Below, one piece after another: positions 52,564 to 62,225 of a stretch of DNA of 64,000 nucleotides. The translations under genes and the position numbers were made by a program. The number at the start of each line of letters is the position of its first letter. The first letter of the stretch is position 1. Under the pieces are notes generated by a model. That model searched no databases. It was not told the origin of the DNA and saw only the letters and a program-made list of their open reading frames with translations. Origin of the DNA: Paenalcaligenes sp052103955 (lineage in GTDB: Bacteria > Pseudomonadota > Gammaproteobacteria > Burkholderiales > Burkholderiaceae_B); the NCBI GenBank assembly GCA_052103955.1, contig JBQELO010000002.1, positions 124,001-188,000 of the forward strand, in the 5' to 3' direction.

Positions 52564-53034
52564 TTAAGAGTTAGTTGGGTACAACTGAGGATAAATCTGG
52601 TTCAGCGTTTGGCTAGACTGACCCGACACCATATCACCAGCTCGTACGGCATCCGACAACTCAGACTGAACTTGCGCACGTGTTTTCACGGCTACATCCT
52701 GTTGGGCGGCCGAGTACAAGGCTGGGTACATTTCGCTCAGCGTAGCACTGGATTCGCCTGTCACTACATTCCCTTCACGTACAGCCTGTACCAACTCGGC
52801 ACGTACTTCAGCACTGGTTTTTACAGCAACTGGTTGTGCGGGGTACACAGCAGGGTACATCTCACGCAGTGTTTGGCTGGAATCACCCGACAACATCTCA
52901 CCAGCGTTAATGGCTTGGGTCAATTCCGCTTTTACCTCTGCACGGGTAGGAGTGGTGTTCACATTCAATGCCATCGCTTGACCAGCAAACAGGGTAGCAA
53001 CAGCAAAACTCAAAACAGGTAGTGTGCGTTTCAT
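52564..53034 (-). CDS. Periplasmic triple-repeat DUF4148-type protein
   Basis: A secreted protein of 156 residues. The signal peptide ends after AMA (residue 22). The mature part is three copies of a 36-residue unit (about 30-65, 73-108, 118-153). Each reads T-x-A-x-V-x-x-E-L..., then G-x-S-x-T-L and ends in Y-P-x-x-Y. This is the DUF4148 pattern, which in most Burkholderiales proteins occurs once. Function is unknown; no cysteine or enzymatic motif is seen. It is divergent from a LysR gene and could be its target. Confidence 0.8.
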   Translation of the reverse strand: MKRTLPVLSFAVATLFAGQAMALNVNTTPTRAEVKAELTQAINAGEMLSGDSSQTLREMYPAVYPAQPVAVKTSAEVRAELVQAVREGNVVTGESSATLSEMYPALYSAAQQDVAVKTRAQVQSELSDAVRAGDMVSGQSSQTLNQIYPQLYPTNS

Positions 53035-53281
53035 AATAATGATTCCTTTCATCTTCAATAATAGTGGCGATGGCAGCAACACAATCCAGAACACAAGTTA
53101 GCTCTTTTCTCAGCGCTTTCTTGCGTGTAGCCTTGTACTTCATATGAAACGAAGGCTCTGTAACGGTGTATCGCTGCATCCATGGCTACACTTTAAGTCA
53201 ACCGATAAATCAGATAAACAGGACAAAAAGACATACACTATTGCTAAAAACGAAATAATAAAATTTTGCTACAGGTAATTT

Positions 53282-54211
53282 ATGAGCCGTTTACTCGCCA
53301 TGCACGTGTTTGAACGTGTCGCCAATGAAGGGGGCTTTGCTGCCGCTGCCCGCTCACTAAATATGTCACCCTCTGCGGTCACCCGACATGTGGCCGACTT
53401 AGAAAGTCATCTAGGCACACGCTTATTTCAACGCACCACCCGCCGGGTGCACTTAACCGATGCAGGTGAGGTATACCTCACCCGTATACAGCATATTTTG
53501 CAGGATATTGAAGAAGCCGATGCCCAAGTCAGCGCACACACCAATGCACTGGCGGGTAAGCTGCGCATCTATGCGCCCCCCGCATTGGCGTATCACGTGG
53601 TTGCCCCTATCTTGGGTGATTTCTGTTTGGAATACCCCGATATACGCATTGAAATTCAGGTGGGTGCTGAATATGCCCAACCCATCGAAGACTTCGACAT
53701 CACAATGTTGGGCAATAGCGTGCAAGAAAATGCCAATATCGTCGCACGCAAAATTGTGGAATCCGAGGTGATTCTCGTCGCATCCCCCGACTACGCGGCC
53801 CGTAACCCCTTGCCCCAGCACCCCACTGAGCTATCCAAACACCGCTGTTTACGTCTGCGTGATTCTGAGCGCCTAGACAACTGGACGTTTAGACACCCCA
53901 ATCAACCTGACGAGCAACTTAGCATTGCAGTAGACCCGGTCATCATTGCCAATCACACGGATACCTTGCTGAGAGCAGCCTTAAATGGGGTGGGGATTAC
54001 ATCAGTAGTGTTAGGGTTGGCTGCACCGTACTTAAACCGTGGCGAATTGGTGCGTGTTTTGCACCCATGGAGCACGGGTTTCATCAACATGTATGCCGCC
54101 TTACCTAGCCGCAAACATATACCGCAGCGCTCCTTGGTTTTTCTGGATTATCTGATTAACCACACTAGACAACAACATATTGAAGCCCGCGCTAACTGTA
54201 CTGCCTGCTAA
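53282..54211 (+). CDS. LysR-family transcriptional regulator
   Basis: A 309-residue regulator: winged helix at residues 1-60 (MSRLLAMHVFERVANEGGFAA, MSPSAVTRHVADLE) and an effector domain with the LysR_substrate fold (about 88-290). The RLFQRTTRRVHLTDAGEVYL segment is characteristic of the CrgA/DsdC-like branch. It is preceded by 247 bases of AT-rich DNA shared with the divergent DUF4148 gene, which is the only adjacent candidate target. Effector unknown. Confidence 0.88.
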   Translation: MSRLLAMHVFERVANEGGFAAAARSLNMSPSAVTRHVADLESHLGTRLFQRTTRRVHLTDAGEVYLTRIQHILQDIEEADAQVSAHTNALAGKLRIYAPPALAYHVVAPILGDFCLEYPDIRIEIQVGAEYAQPIEDFDITMLGNSVQENANIVARKIVESEVILVASPDYAARNPLPQHPTELSKHRCLRLRDSERLDNWTFRHPNQPDEQLSIAVDPVIIANHTDTLLRAALNGVGITSVVLGLAAPYLNRGELVRVLHPWSTGFINMYAALPSRKHIPQRSLVFLDYLINHTRQQHIEARANCTAC

Positions 54212-54328
54212 ACCCCACTTTTCACACGCTGTGCTATTTGCCCCCACCCCAAATTCAGCGTAAAGTGGCTACTAGGTTTTACGCTTTTTTGTTGCGGCGC
54301 TTCCTATTTCTGTACGGCACTACGCTTT

Positions 54329-54790
54329 ATGTTCGATATTCTTGTCTATCTGTTTGAAAACTATTACAACCCACAGGCTTGTCCTAAAGCTGAAGTTCTA
54401 GCACACAAGTTGGCCGCCATCGGGTTTGAGGACGATGAAATCAACGATGCATTAAGCTGGTTACACGGTTTGCATGAGTCTTCCGCTCAGCACCAGCCAC
54501 TGCAAACATTGCATCATCAACAAAGCCTGCGCGTCTATACCGATCTGGAATATGAATTTTTAGGTCAAGAAGCCTTGGGCTTCATCAGCTTTCTGGAGCA
54601 ATCCGGTGCGCTGCCCCCAGCCCTGCGCGAAATCATCATCGAGCGCGCCATGGCTATAGACGAATCGCCTATAGCCTTGGAAAAGATCAAAATCATCACA
54701 TTAATCGTGCTCTGGAGCAACGACGCCGAAGTCGAGCACCTGATCTTTGAAGAATTGGTCACCGACGACGGCGACCGCCTCTATCACTAA
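54329..54790 (+). CDS. smg: Smg family protein (DUF494)
   Basis: A 153-residue acidic helical protein of the Smg/DUF494 family, found next to dprA and topoisomerase genes in beta- and gammaproteobacteria. MFDILVYLFENY at the start and the acidic C-terminus (VTDDGDRLYH) are characteristic. Its function is not established. The large membrane gene converges on it and overlaps its end by four bases. A topoisomerase gene lies beyond, as is usual for smg. Confidence 0.9.
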   Translation: MFDILVYLFENYYNPQACPKAEVLAHKLAAIGFEDDEINDALSWLHGLHESSAQHQPLQTLHHQQSLRVYTDLEYEFLGQEALGFISFLEQSGALPPALREIIIERAMAIDESPIALEKIKIITLIVLWSNDAEVEHLIFEELVTDDGDRLYH

Positions 54791-57414
54791 TCCTTAGCCG
54801 CCAAGACGTTCCCCTGCTCATCCAACATATGTTTGAGCAGTGGGATACCGTTTTCTACGCGGAACTCAGCAAATTTAGCCGGTTCAAACACAGCGGCTTG
54901 GCCTTCTTTGAAGAACCAGGCATCGGTACCCGGTGCCCACTGGCCATTTTTACGTACCAAACGCAGCACTACCCAGTCGGGTTGCACGGCCACTTCGACG
55001 ATCTGGTTTTGATTGCTACCGTCATCACGTTCCACGTAGTAATGTTGATAGGCTTTGTCGGCATCACGCGAGCTTTGCAATGCCTGTAATTGCCATGCCA
55101 ACTCACCTGCTGCGGGCGGCGACAACCATGCCCACACTGCCGAGCCATCTTCCTCGTAAGCGTCTATATTGCCCTGCTGTATACCGCGACTTAGCCTAGA
55201 CGCATCCCTTGCCACTTGGAAATCCAATGACATGTAATCGCCCTGCATCAATGAGCGAGGGTCCACAGGTGCCAAGGCCAACACTACCGCTTTGCCATCC
55301 GACAAAATACGCTCTTTGTTCCAAATGTTGTAGTTAGCCAAGCCTAATACCAGCACCAAGCCCGCTAAAATCACCGGCCCCGGGCGCAGGTACTTCATGC
55401 CCTTAGGCATAGGAGCTGCCGTGGCATCAGTGTCTTTAAAGGCCGCTAAAGACTTCACCGTTCCTCGGAAGATCACCAGATACACCAGCAACACTACAGC
55501 ACTGCAGGCCAGTAATAACGCTTTTTGATTCAGGCTAATGTCAAAGTCGTAATACAGTTTCCCTAGCGCAATAAAGAGCGCCAACAGCATCACCACAAAC
55601 AGCAGGCGACTGCGCCATGCATACGCCACTAATAACCATGCCAAGGTCAACGAAATCGTCGGTGCGCCTGCCCACGTAATGGACAGCAGTACACACACCG
55701 CCACAGCCGCTGCGCTAACCACAGACCAACTGTTCTGACGCTGTAATGCCACCGCTAACACTACAGCAGGTAAAGGAAACAGTAACCAACTTGGTATCCA
55801 CGACCCCAGTGCCCATTCAGACAAGGTCTCACCAAACATCAATACTGGAGGCATCAAGCCTATGCCCAGTAAGCTGGCAGCCAAACCTGCCCACATGGCA
55901 GGTGCCCAATAGCGATAACGTTCAGCAGTTTGATGGGCTCGTACGCCTATCAACAAACTGGCTACCACCACGGCAAACACTTGCCATTGCATAAACGGTG
56001 TTAACCACGGGAACTCATAGTAGTAGTTCGTGACAAAACCATGGAAATTCAGCCATAAGAAGGCGCTAATAAGGGTCCAGCCTGCCGCCAACAACCGTAC
56101 CAACCACACCGGCGATAGCACATACAACACCACACCCAGAACGACCTGCAAAAACGGGTAAATCGTATTTTCTTGCTCTACTTGCATGACCCATTCCACA
56201 CCGCTGAACACAAGCCCAACGATCACCAGCAGTGCTGGAATGTCCTGTAAACCTTCTTCGCCAGCTTGGCGCGACAGCCACAAGCCGCCCCCTACAAAGC
56301 ACAGCATCACCCAGAAGGAATGTTTGAAAATTTCTGCGTCAGTCAGCAGCGTTAGTGTCACCAGAATCAATGCGCTGCCCAACAACACCGCACCCAAACG
56401 CAACAGACGTAAAAACCACGGTGGTGAGGCGGCATCAGTATGCGTTGGCGCTGCGTCACCCTGTTGTTCTGTTGCCGCTACCACCCGCACAGTATGCTTA
56501 CGCCACTGTTGAAAAAGGTCCTTAGCTAGCACTATAGCAAGAGAGATCTCTACAAGAGTAAAGATGAACCACGTCGCAATGTCGTCGCTGCCAAGACGAA
56601 TAAAGAACGGTATAAGTGCCGCTAAAAAAGCACCATAGACAAAGCTCAAACTGACTTGATCTGGGGAACGCTGGCGGTAGTACCAAGCCATGGCGGCCAT
56701 TACGGCCGATGCACCCAACCAATATTTCAAGAAGCCGTCTTCCCACTCCATCAAACCGCCCATGACCAAGTAGAACAGCGCAAGGCAGGTCACTGCAGCC
56801 AATAAACGGGGCACTACCCTAAATGGATCACGTAAATAGTGCTGACATAGCTCGGACAACACAAGTAAGAACGTGTTTAACACCACAACAATCAACGTCA
56901 CCGCTAGCGGGCCATCTACCCACCAATAGACTCGGCTCCACATGTTCAGTGCATTAAAACCTAGCAGCACTCCAGCTACGTTAACGATAACAATCCACAA
57001 CACCGCCAAAATTATGGAGCGCAGCCCCACCAACCACGGTGTAATAGTGAGCGCCCACACGGCAAAAAGCTGCCAGGGGTCGGCACCGGTTTGATAAATT
57101 TGCCCCAATAATGCCCATAGCCCACCCACCGCAACGGCAGAGAGCCCCATCATTAATGGTACAGGCGCGTATTCTGGCCACCAGCCGTGACCACGCTTAT
57201 TCAGTATCCACGCCACACCGGCAGTCAGTACGATGACGCCCTGCACCAGCACAATGCGTATGGTTTTACTTAACTCGGACCAGTTCGCTGCAATCACACT
57301 GATCAGCGCACTGCATAATAGTAGGATGGCTAATGCCAACGAGGCCCGTAATAAAAACCTAGGCCAAACAGGCATACCGAACGTCGCAGATGCTGGGGAT
57401 TTAGTGTTAGACAT
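54787..57414 (-). CDS. Large multi-pass protein with DUF2157 and GDYXXLXY domain
   Basis: A single chain of 875 residues. The N-terminal part is a DUF2157-like block of transmembrane helices, a second block lies in the middle, and near the C-terminus LMQGDYMSLDFQ is the GDYXXLXY motif that names the family. It has about 20 or more transmembrane segments. ATG 57414 (MSNTKSPASA) is chosen; an in-frame opening up to 57522 would run into the topB promoter. The function of the family is unknown. It is divergent from topB. Confidence 0.8.
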   Translation of the reverse strand: MSNTKSPASATFGMPVWPRFLLRASLALAILLLCSALISVIAANWSELSKTIRIVLVQGVIVLTAGVAWILNKRGHGWWPEYAPVPLMMGLSAVAVGGLWALLGQIYQTGADPWQLFAVWALTITPWLVGLRSIILAVLWIVIVNVAGVLLGFNALNMWSRVYWWVDGPLAVTLIVVVLNTFLLVLSELCQHYLRDPFRVVPRLLAAVTCLALFYLVMGGLMEWEDGFLKYWLGASAVMAAMAWYYRQRSPDQVSLSFVYGAFLAALIPFFIRLGSDDIATWFIFTLVEISLAIVLAKDLFQQWRKHTVRVVAATEQQGDAAPTHTDAASPPWFLRLLRLGAVLLGSALILVTLTLLTDAEIFKHSFWVMLCFVGGGLWLSRQAGEEGLQDIPALLVIVGLVFSGVEWVMQVEQENTIYPFLQVVLGVVLYVLSPVWLVRLLAAGWTLISAFLWLNFHGFVTNYYYEFPWLTPFMQWQVFAVVVASLLIGVRAHQTAERYRYWAPAMWAGLAASLLGIGLMPPVLMFGETLSEWALGSWIPSWLLFPLPAVVLAVALQRQNSWSVVSAAAVAVCVLLSITWAGAPTISLTLAWLLVAYAWRSRLLFVVMLLALFIALGKLYYDFDISLNQKALLLACSAVVLLVYLVIFRGTVKSLAAFKDTDATAAPMPKGMKYLRPGPVILAGLVLVLGLANYNIWNKERILSDGKAVVLALAPVDPRSLMQGDYMSLDFQVARDASRLSRGIQQGNIDAYEEDGSAVWAWLSPPAAGELAWQLQALQSSRDADKAYQHYYVERDDGSNQNQIVEVAVQPDWVVLRLVRKNGQWAPGTDAWFFKEGQAAVFEPAKFAEFRVENGIPLLKHMLDEQGNVLAAKD

Positions 57415-57570
57415 AGTTCCGAGTGTGGATAATTTTTTTCTGCTATCGTACAGTAGCAAACAATGTTGCGCACACAAAAATGGTAAGGCCTTGTGGCTGA
57501 AACTTGCGCATACGGGGTTCAACCCGTAATATCCGCGCTATTGCTGCGGGCCCGCTGTCATTGGAAACAC

Positions 57571-60135
57571 ATGAATAAAACACTCATCATTGCTGAAAAA
57601 CCCTCTGTTGCTTTGGACATTTCCAGAGCGTTAGGTGGGTTTACCCGTGAAGGGGACTACTTCGAAAGTGAACAGTACGTACTGTCATCCAGTATTGGAC
57701 ACTTGCTGGGCCTTGTTGCGCCCAACGACCCTAAACGAGGCAAATGGAGTTTTACTCACCTGCCAGTTATCCCCGAGAAATTCGAGTTGGATGTGGCCGA
57801 CAAGCGTTCCGCAGAGCGATTAAAACTGCTGGTCAAACTACTCAAACGCAAAGATGTAGACCGCATCATTAACGCCTGTGATGCGGGGCGTGAGGGTGAA
57901 TTGATCTTCCGTTACATCGTGCAGTACGCAAAAGTAAACAAACCTATACAGCGTTTGTGGTTGCGTTCCATGACTCAGGCCGCCATACGCGAAGCCTTCG
58001 AGAACCTGCGCGACGACGAAGAAATGAAACCGCTGGAAGCCGCTGCCCGTGCCCGTGCTGAGGCTGACTGGCTGGTAGGTATCAATGGCACACGTGCCAT
58101 GACAGCGTTTAACAGCAAAGACGGTGGTTTTTTCAAAACACCCGTAGGCCGTGTGCAAACCCCTACGCTGGCCATTGTTCATACTCGTGAAGAAGCCATT
58201 CGTAAGTTCGTGTCTAGGGACTACTGGGAGGTGCATGCCACCTTCGTAGCGGGCGCTGGACTGTACAACGGACGTTGGTTCGACCCCGAGTTCAAGAAAG
58301 ACGAAAAAGACCCTGAAAAGCGCGATTCTCGCCTGTGGTCTGAAACGGCTGCTAAAACTATCGTGGTGGCCTGCGACGGTAAGCCCGGCATTGTGAGCGA
58401 AGAGTCCAAACCCTCTACGCAACAATCCCCTGCTCTGTTTGACTTAACCTCCTTGCAGCGCGAGGCTAACTCCCGCTTTGGCTTCTCGGCCAAAACCACG
58501 TTAGCACTGGCACAAACACTGTACGAACGCCATAAGGCGCTCACCTACCCGCGTACCGACTCTCGCTTCTTGCCAGAAGACTACGTAGGCACAGTCAAAG
58601 ACACCATGCGTGCGTTGGCGGAAGGTCAAAGCTCTGCTACCACGTCAGTGCAACCTTTTGCACGTCAGGTGGTAGAACAGCAATGGGTAAAACCTAGCCG
58701 CCGAGTGTTCGATAACAAAAAGGTTTCGGATCACTTTGCGATCATTCCTACGCTGCAAATTCCGCGTGAATTAAGCGATGCTGAATTCAAAATCTACGAA
58801 CTGATCACGCGCCGCTTCTTAGCAATTTTCTTCCCTGCAGCCGAGTTCCGCATTACCACGCGTATTACGAAGGTATCGGGCAACCACTTCAAAACCGAAG
58901 GTAAGGTACTGGTCAACCCCGGTTGGTTGGCTATCTATGGTCGTGAAGCTCAAGGTGAAGACGACAACTTGGTTGCTGTACAGCCTGGTGAAGAAGTACA
59001 AACCGAAGACATTGAAGCACGCGGCTTAGCCACCAAACCGCCAGCACGCTTTACCGAGGCGACATTGTTGTCGGCAATGGAAGGCGCAGGCAAGCTAATT
59101 GATGACGAATCCCTGCGTGACGCCATGTCTGAACGCGGTTTGGGCACGCCAGCCACGCGCGCCTCTATTATTGAGGGCTTGCTGAACGAAGGCTACTTGC
59201 GCCGTGAAGGCCGCGAGCTGGTGCCTAGTGCCAAAACCCGTCAGTTGATGACCTTGCTGTCTGGCTTAGATGTTACCGAGCTCACCTCACCCGAACTCAC
59301 TGGTGAGTGGGAGTTCCGCCTCAAGCAAATTGAACAAGGCCAAGAAGGCCCTGAAGCCTTCCTGACCAAAATTGCGCAGATGACACAAATCATCGTGAAG
59401 CGCGCCAAAGAGTACGAACGCGATACAGTGCCGGGTGATTATGCAACGCTGCAAACCCCCTGCCCTAAATGCGGTAGCGTGGTCAAAGAGAACTACCGAC
59501 GCTTTGCCTGCACCAGCTGTGATTTCTCGTTTGGTAAGCACCCAAGTGGCCGCACTTTCGAACTGCCTGAAGTAGAAGAATTGCTGCAAAAACGCGAAAT
59601 TGGCCCATTAACTGGTTTTATCAGCAAAATGGGACGCCCTTTTGCCGCTATCCTGCGTATCACTGATGAATTCAAACTGGAATTCGACTTCGGCCAAAAC
59701 GATGACGAAGACGAAGAAGAAGTAGATTTTTCAGGCCAAACACCCATAGGCGCTTGCCCTAAATGCCAAGCCAATGTGTTTGAGCACGGCATACGTTATG
59801 TGTGTGAAAAAGCCGTAGGCCCGTCGCAAACCTGCGACTTCCGTAGCAATCAGGTAATTTTGCAGCAGGAAATTTCCCGCGAGCAAATGCACAAATTGCT
59901 AACAGAAGGTAAAACAGATTTGCTAGATGGCTTTGTGTCCAACCGCACCAACCGTAAATTCAAAGCTTTCCTGACACGCGATGCTAAAGGTGCCGTGAGC
60001 TTCGAGTTTGAACCTCGTGCCGGTAAGACAGCTGCGAAAAAATCTTCCGCTAAAAAGGCAGCAAAAAAGGCGGCTAAAAAAGCGGCAAAGAAAGTCGCCA
60101 AAAAAGCCGCTAAGAAAGTGGCCGCCAACGAATGA
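57571..60135 (+). CDS. topB: DNA topoisomerase III TopB
   Basis: A type IA topoisomerase of 854 residues that decatenates DNA. The TOPRIM domain has IIAEKPSVA and NACDAGREGELIFR; the active tyrosine is in LTYPRTDSRF (about residue 330); two C4 zinc fingers follow (CPKCGSV...CTSC, CPKCQAN...TC). ATG 57571 (MNKTLIIAEKP) is the start. The C-terminus is a lysine/alanine repeat (KKAAKKAAKK and similar, about residues 828-851), like a histone H1 tail and unusual for TopB. The SET-domain gene overlaps its stop. Confidence 0.95.
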   Translation: MNKTLIIAEKPSVALDISRALGGFTREGDYFESEQYVLSSSIGHLLGLVAPNDPKRGKWSFTHLPVIPEKFELDVADKRSAERLKLLVKLLKRKDVDRIINACDAGREGELIFRYIVQYAKVNKPIQRLWLRSMTQAAIREAFENLRDDEEMKPLEAAARARAEADWLVGINGTRAMTAFNSKDGGFFKTPVGRVQTPTLAIVHTREEAIRKFVSRDYWEVHATFVAGAGLYNGRWFDPEFKKDEKDPEKRDSRLWSETAAKTIVVACDGKPGIVSEESKPSTQQSPALFDLTSLQREANSRFGFSAKTTLALAQTLYERHKALTYPRTDSRFLPEDYVGTVKDTMRALAEGQSSATTSVQPFARQVVEQQWVKPSRRVFDNKKVSDHFAIIPTLQIPRELSDAEFKIYELITRRFLAIFFPAAEFRITTRITKVSGNHFKTEGKVLVNPGWLAIYGREAQGEDDNLVAVQPGEEVQTEDIEARGLATKPPARFTEATLLSAMEGAGKLIDDESLRDAMSERGLGTPATRASIIEGLLNEGYLRREGRELVPSAKTRQLMTLLSGLDVTELTSPELTGEWEFRLKQIEQGQEGPEAFLTKIAQMTQIIVKRAKEYERDTVPGDYATLQTPCPKCGSVVKENYRRFACTSCDFSFGKHPSGRTFELPEVEELLQKREIGPLTGFISKMGRPFAAILRITDEFKLEFDFGQNDDEDEEEVDFSGQTPIGACPKCQANVFEHGIRYVCEKAVGPSQTCDFRSNQVILQQEISREQMHKLLTEGKTDLLDGFVSNRTNRKFKAFLTRDAKGAVSFEFEPRAGKTAAKKSSAKKAAKKAAKKAAKKVAKKAAKKVAANE

Positions 60136-60740
60136 TCATGTCAATTCTTGAACCTTGGCACTACGTTAAACCCTCGTCTTTACACGGGACGGGGGTTTTT
60201 GCTGCTAGAGATATTCCAGCTGGCACCAGCATCATGGAATACGAAGGCAAGCACATCAGCACCCAAGAAGCGGATGACATGGAGCCTTCAGACCCCAATA
60301 ATCCCTTCCATACCTTTTTCTTCTCGCTGTCCTGCGGCAAGATTATTGATGGTGGTGACGGTGGTAACGAATCGCGCTTCATTAACCATTCCTGCGCCCC
60401 CAACTGCGAGGGCCACGAGAACAGTGCTGGCACGCGTGTATTTATCGTTGCCTTACGCGATATTGCCAAAGATGAAGAGCTGCTCTACGACTACGCGTTA
60501 GTCATTGATGACGACATCACACCTACGCTACAGAAACAGTATCGCTGCTTATGTGGTGCGCCCACATGCCGTGGCACGATGCTGGCGCTTCCCGAGCCCA
60601 AAGACAAACCCATTACGAAGTCTGCCCTGCATAAGAAACTGAAAAAAATCCGCCGCGAGCAGAAAAAACTGAGCAAACAAATGCGTCAGTTAAATAAAAA
60701 ACTAGACCGAATCCTCCAACATACAGAAGACCCGGCCTAG
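60132..60740 (+). CDS. SET-domain protein lysine methyltransferase
   Basis: A 202-residue SET protein that transfers a methyl group from SAM to lysine side chains. The domain order is SET N-part (GTGVFAARDIPAGTSIMEYEG), SET core with RFINHSCAPNCE (the NHSC pseudoknot), LLYDYAL with the catalytic Tyr, and post-SET cysteines (CLCGAPTCRG). The C-terminal 45 residues are basic and coiled-coil-like. It overlaps topB as ATGA, so the two are co-translated. Its natural substrate may be the lysine-rich tail of TopB. ATG 60138 is an alternative start. Confidence 0.85.
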   Translation: MIMSILEPWHYVKPSSLHGTGVFAARDIPAGTSIMEYEGKHISTQEADDMEPSDPNNPFHTFFFSLSCGKIIDGGDGGNESRFINHSCAPNCEGHENSAGTRVFIVALRDIAKDEELLYDYALVIDDDITPTLQKQYRCLCGAPTCRGTMLALPEPKDKPITKSALHKKLKKIRREQKKLSKQMRQLNKKLDRILQHTEDPA

Positions 60741-60783
60741 TCGTAGCAAGGCGATTGAATTGTTAGTAACCTGCCATTCCTCT

Positions 60784-61518
60784 TTATAGAATTTGACTGA
60801 GGAATGTCTGGGTTTTAGGGTGCTGCGGGTTATCAAAAAAGCGCTGTGGCTCAGCTTCTTCAAGAATTTTGCCGTCAGCCATAAAAATCACTCTGTCAGC
60901 CACGCTGCGTGCAAAGCCCATTTCGTGGGTCACGCATAGCATGGTCATACCGTCTTCGGCTAAACCAATCATGGTGTCCAACACCTCTTTCACCATCTCT
61001 GGGTCCAGCGCCGAGGTAGGCTCATCAAACAACATGACTTTAGGGCTCATACAGAGCGCCCTGGCAATCGCCACACGCTGTTGCTGACCACCCGATAGCT
61101 GACTAGGGTATTTGTGCGCGTGGGCTTTAATACGCACGCGATCTAGGTACTTCAACGCAATGGCTTCCGCATCCGTTTTAGACATCTTGCGGGCGCGTAT
61201 AGGAGCCAACATGCAGTTTTCTAGCACCGTTTTATGAGGAAACAAGTTGAACTGCTGGAACACCATACCCACTTCGCGACGAATAGCCTGCACATGAGCG
61301 GGGTTTTGGTCTAACACCATGCCATCCACCGTAATCTCACCCGACTTAATGGGCTCTAGCGCATTAATACAGCGTATTAAGGTGGATTTACCCGAACCCG
61401 ATGGGCCACAGATCACGATTTTTTCGCCTGGTTGCACTTCCAGATTAATGTCTACCAGGGCATGGTACTCGCCATACCATTTGTCGACATTGCGCATGGT
61501 AATAATAGGTTTAGACAT
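60784..61518 (-). CDS. Polar amino acid ABC transporter ATP-binding protein (GlnQ-like)
   Basis: An ATPase of 244 residues with Walker A GPSGSGKST, Q-loop GMVFQQFNLFPHKTV, signature LSGGQQQR, Walker B VMLFDEPTSALD and CVTHEM. It ends the four-gene operon (binding protein, permease, permease, ATPase) on the minus strand and converges with the SET gene. Confidence 0.93.
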   Translation of the reverse strand: MSKPIITMRNVDKWYGEYHALVDINLEVQPGEKIVICGPSGSGKSTLIRCINALEPIKSGEITVDGMVLDQNPAHVQAIRREVGMVFQQFNLFPHKTVLENCMLAPIRARKMSKTDAEAIALKYLDRVRIKAHAHKYPSQLSGGQQQRVAIARALCMSPKVMLFDEPTSALDPEMVKEVLDTMIGLAEDGMTMLCVTHEMGFARSVADRVIFMADGKILEEAEPQRFFDNPQHPKTQTFLSQIL

Positions 61519-61580
61519 GACTCACTTCTACTCAATATTCATTATCAGAACAACGCACGGCGTAATGACGTGACCTAGGC

Positions 61581-62225
61581 TTAGTTAACGTTCAGCTTGC
61601 GCTCCAAACGGCTGGCATACAGTGATAATGGCCAGCACAGAATGAAGTAAAGCAAAGCCACCAAACCAAATACGATCATGGGCTGGAAGGTTGCGTTATT
61701 CACAATCTGCCCTGCTCGGGTAAGCTCAGTAAACCCAATAATTGCCGTCAACGATGTAGCTTTGATGATCTGCACCAAGTAGCCAACGGTAGGTGGAATG
61801 GCAATTTTGAGTGCTTGCGGCAACACCACATCGCGCATTTTCTGGGTGTAGCTCAACCCCAATGCTTCGGCGGCTTCGCTTTGCCCCTGAGGAACAGCCT
61901 GTATACAACCACGCCAGATCTCTGCCAAAAAAGCGGCGCTATTTAAAATCAGCGCAATGGCAGCGGCATACCACACCCCTATTTCTAAGCCTAAAACAGG
62001 TAACCCAAAGAACACCAAGAACAGCTGCAACAGCAAGGGTGTGCCACGGAAAAACTCAATAAACACACGCATGGACTGGCTCATCCAGCGGCGTTCCGAC
62101 ACCCTGCCTAACGCCACGACCAGCCCTACTATCCCACCCCCTATAAACGCGATGAGAGATAGCCAGATCGTCCATTGCGCGGCCTGGACAATAAACCAGA
62201 AATCTTCTATTCCAAATGTACGCAT
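61581..62225 (-). CDS. Polar amino acid ABC transporter permease
   Basis: A HisQ/GlnP-type inner-membrane permease of 214 residues with about five transmembrane helices. The coupling-loop motif is SEAAEALGLSYTQKMRDVVLPQ (about residues 117 onward). The start codon overlaps the stop of the previous permease (TAATG), so the two subunits are co-translated. Confidence 0.92.
   Translation of the reverse strand: MRTFGIEDFWFIVQAAQWTIWLSLIAFIGGGIVGLVVALGRVSERRWMSQSMRVFIEFFRGTPLLLQLFLVFFGLPVLGLEIGVWYAAAIALILNSAAFLAEIWRGCIQAVPQGQSEAAEALGLSYTQKMRDVVLPQALKIAIPPTVGYLVQIIKATSLTAIIGFTELTRAGQIVNNATFQPMIVFGLVALLYFILCWPLSLYASRLERKLNVN

Noticed and set aside
60022..60135. Lysine-rich tail of TopB as a frameshifted or misassembled simple repeat.
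   Set aside because: It stays in frame with varied codons (AAA and AAG, GCC and GCT), ends at a coupled start codon and is a credible DNA-binding tail.
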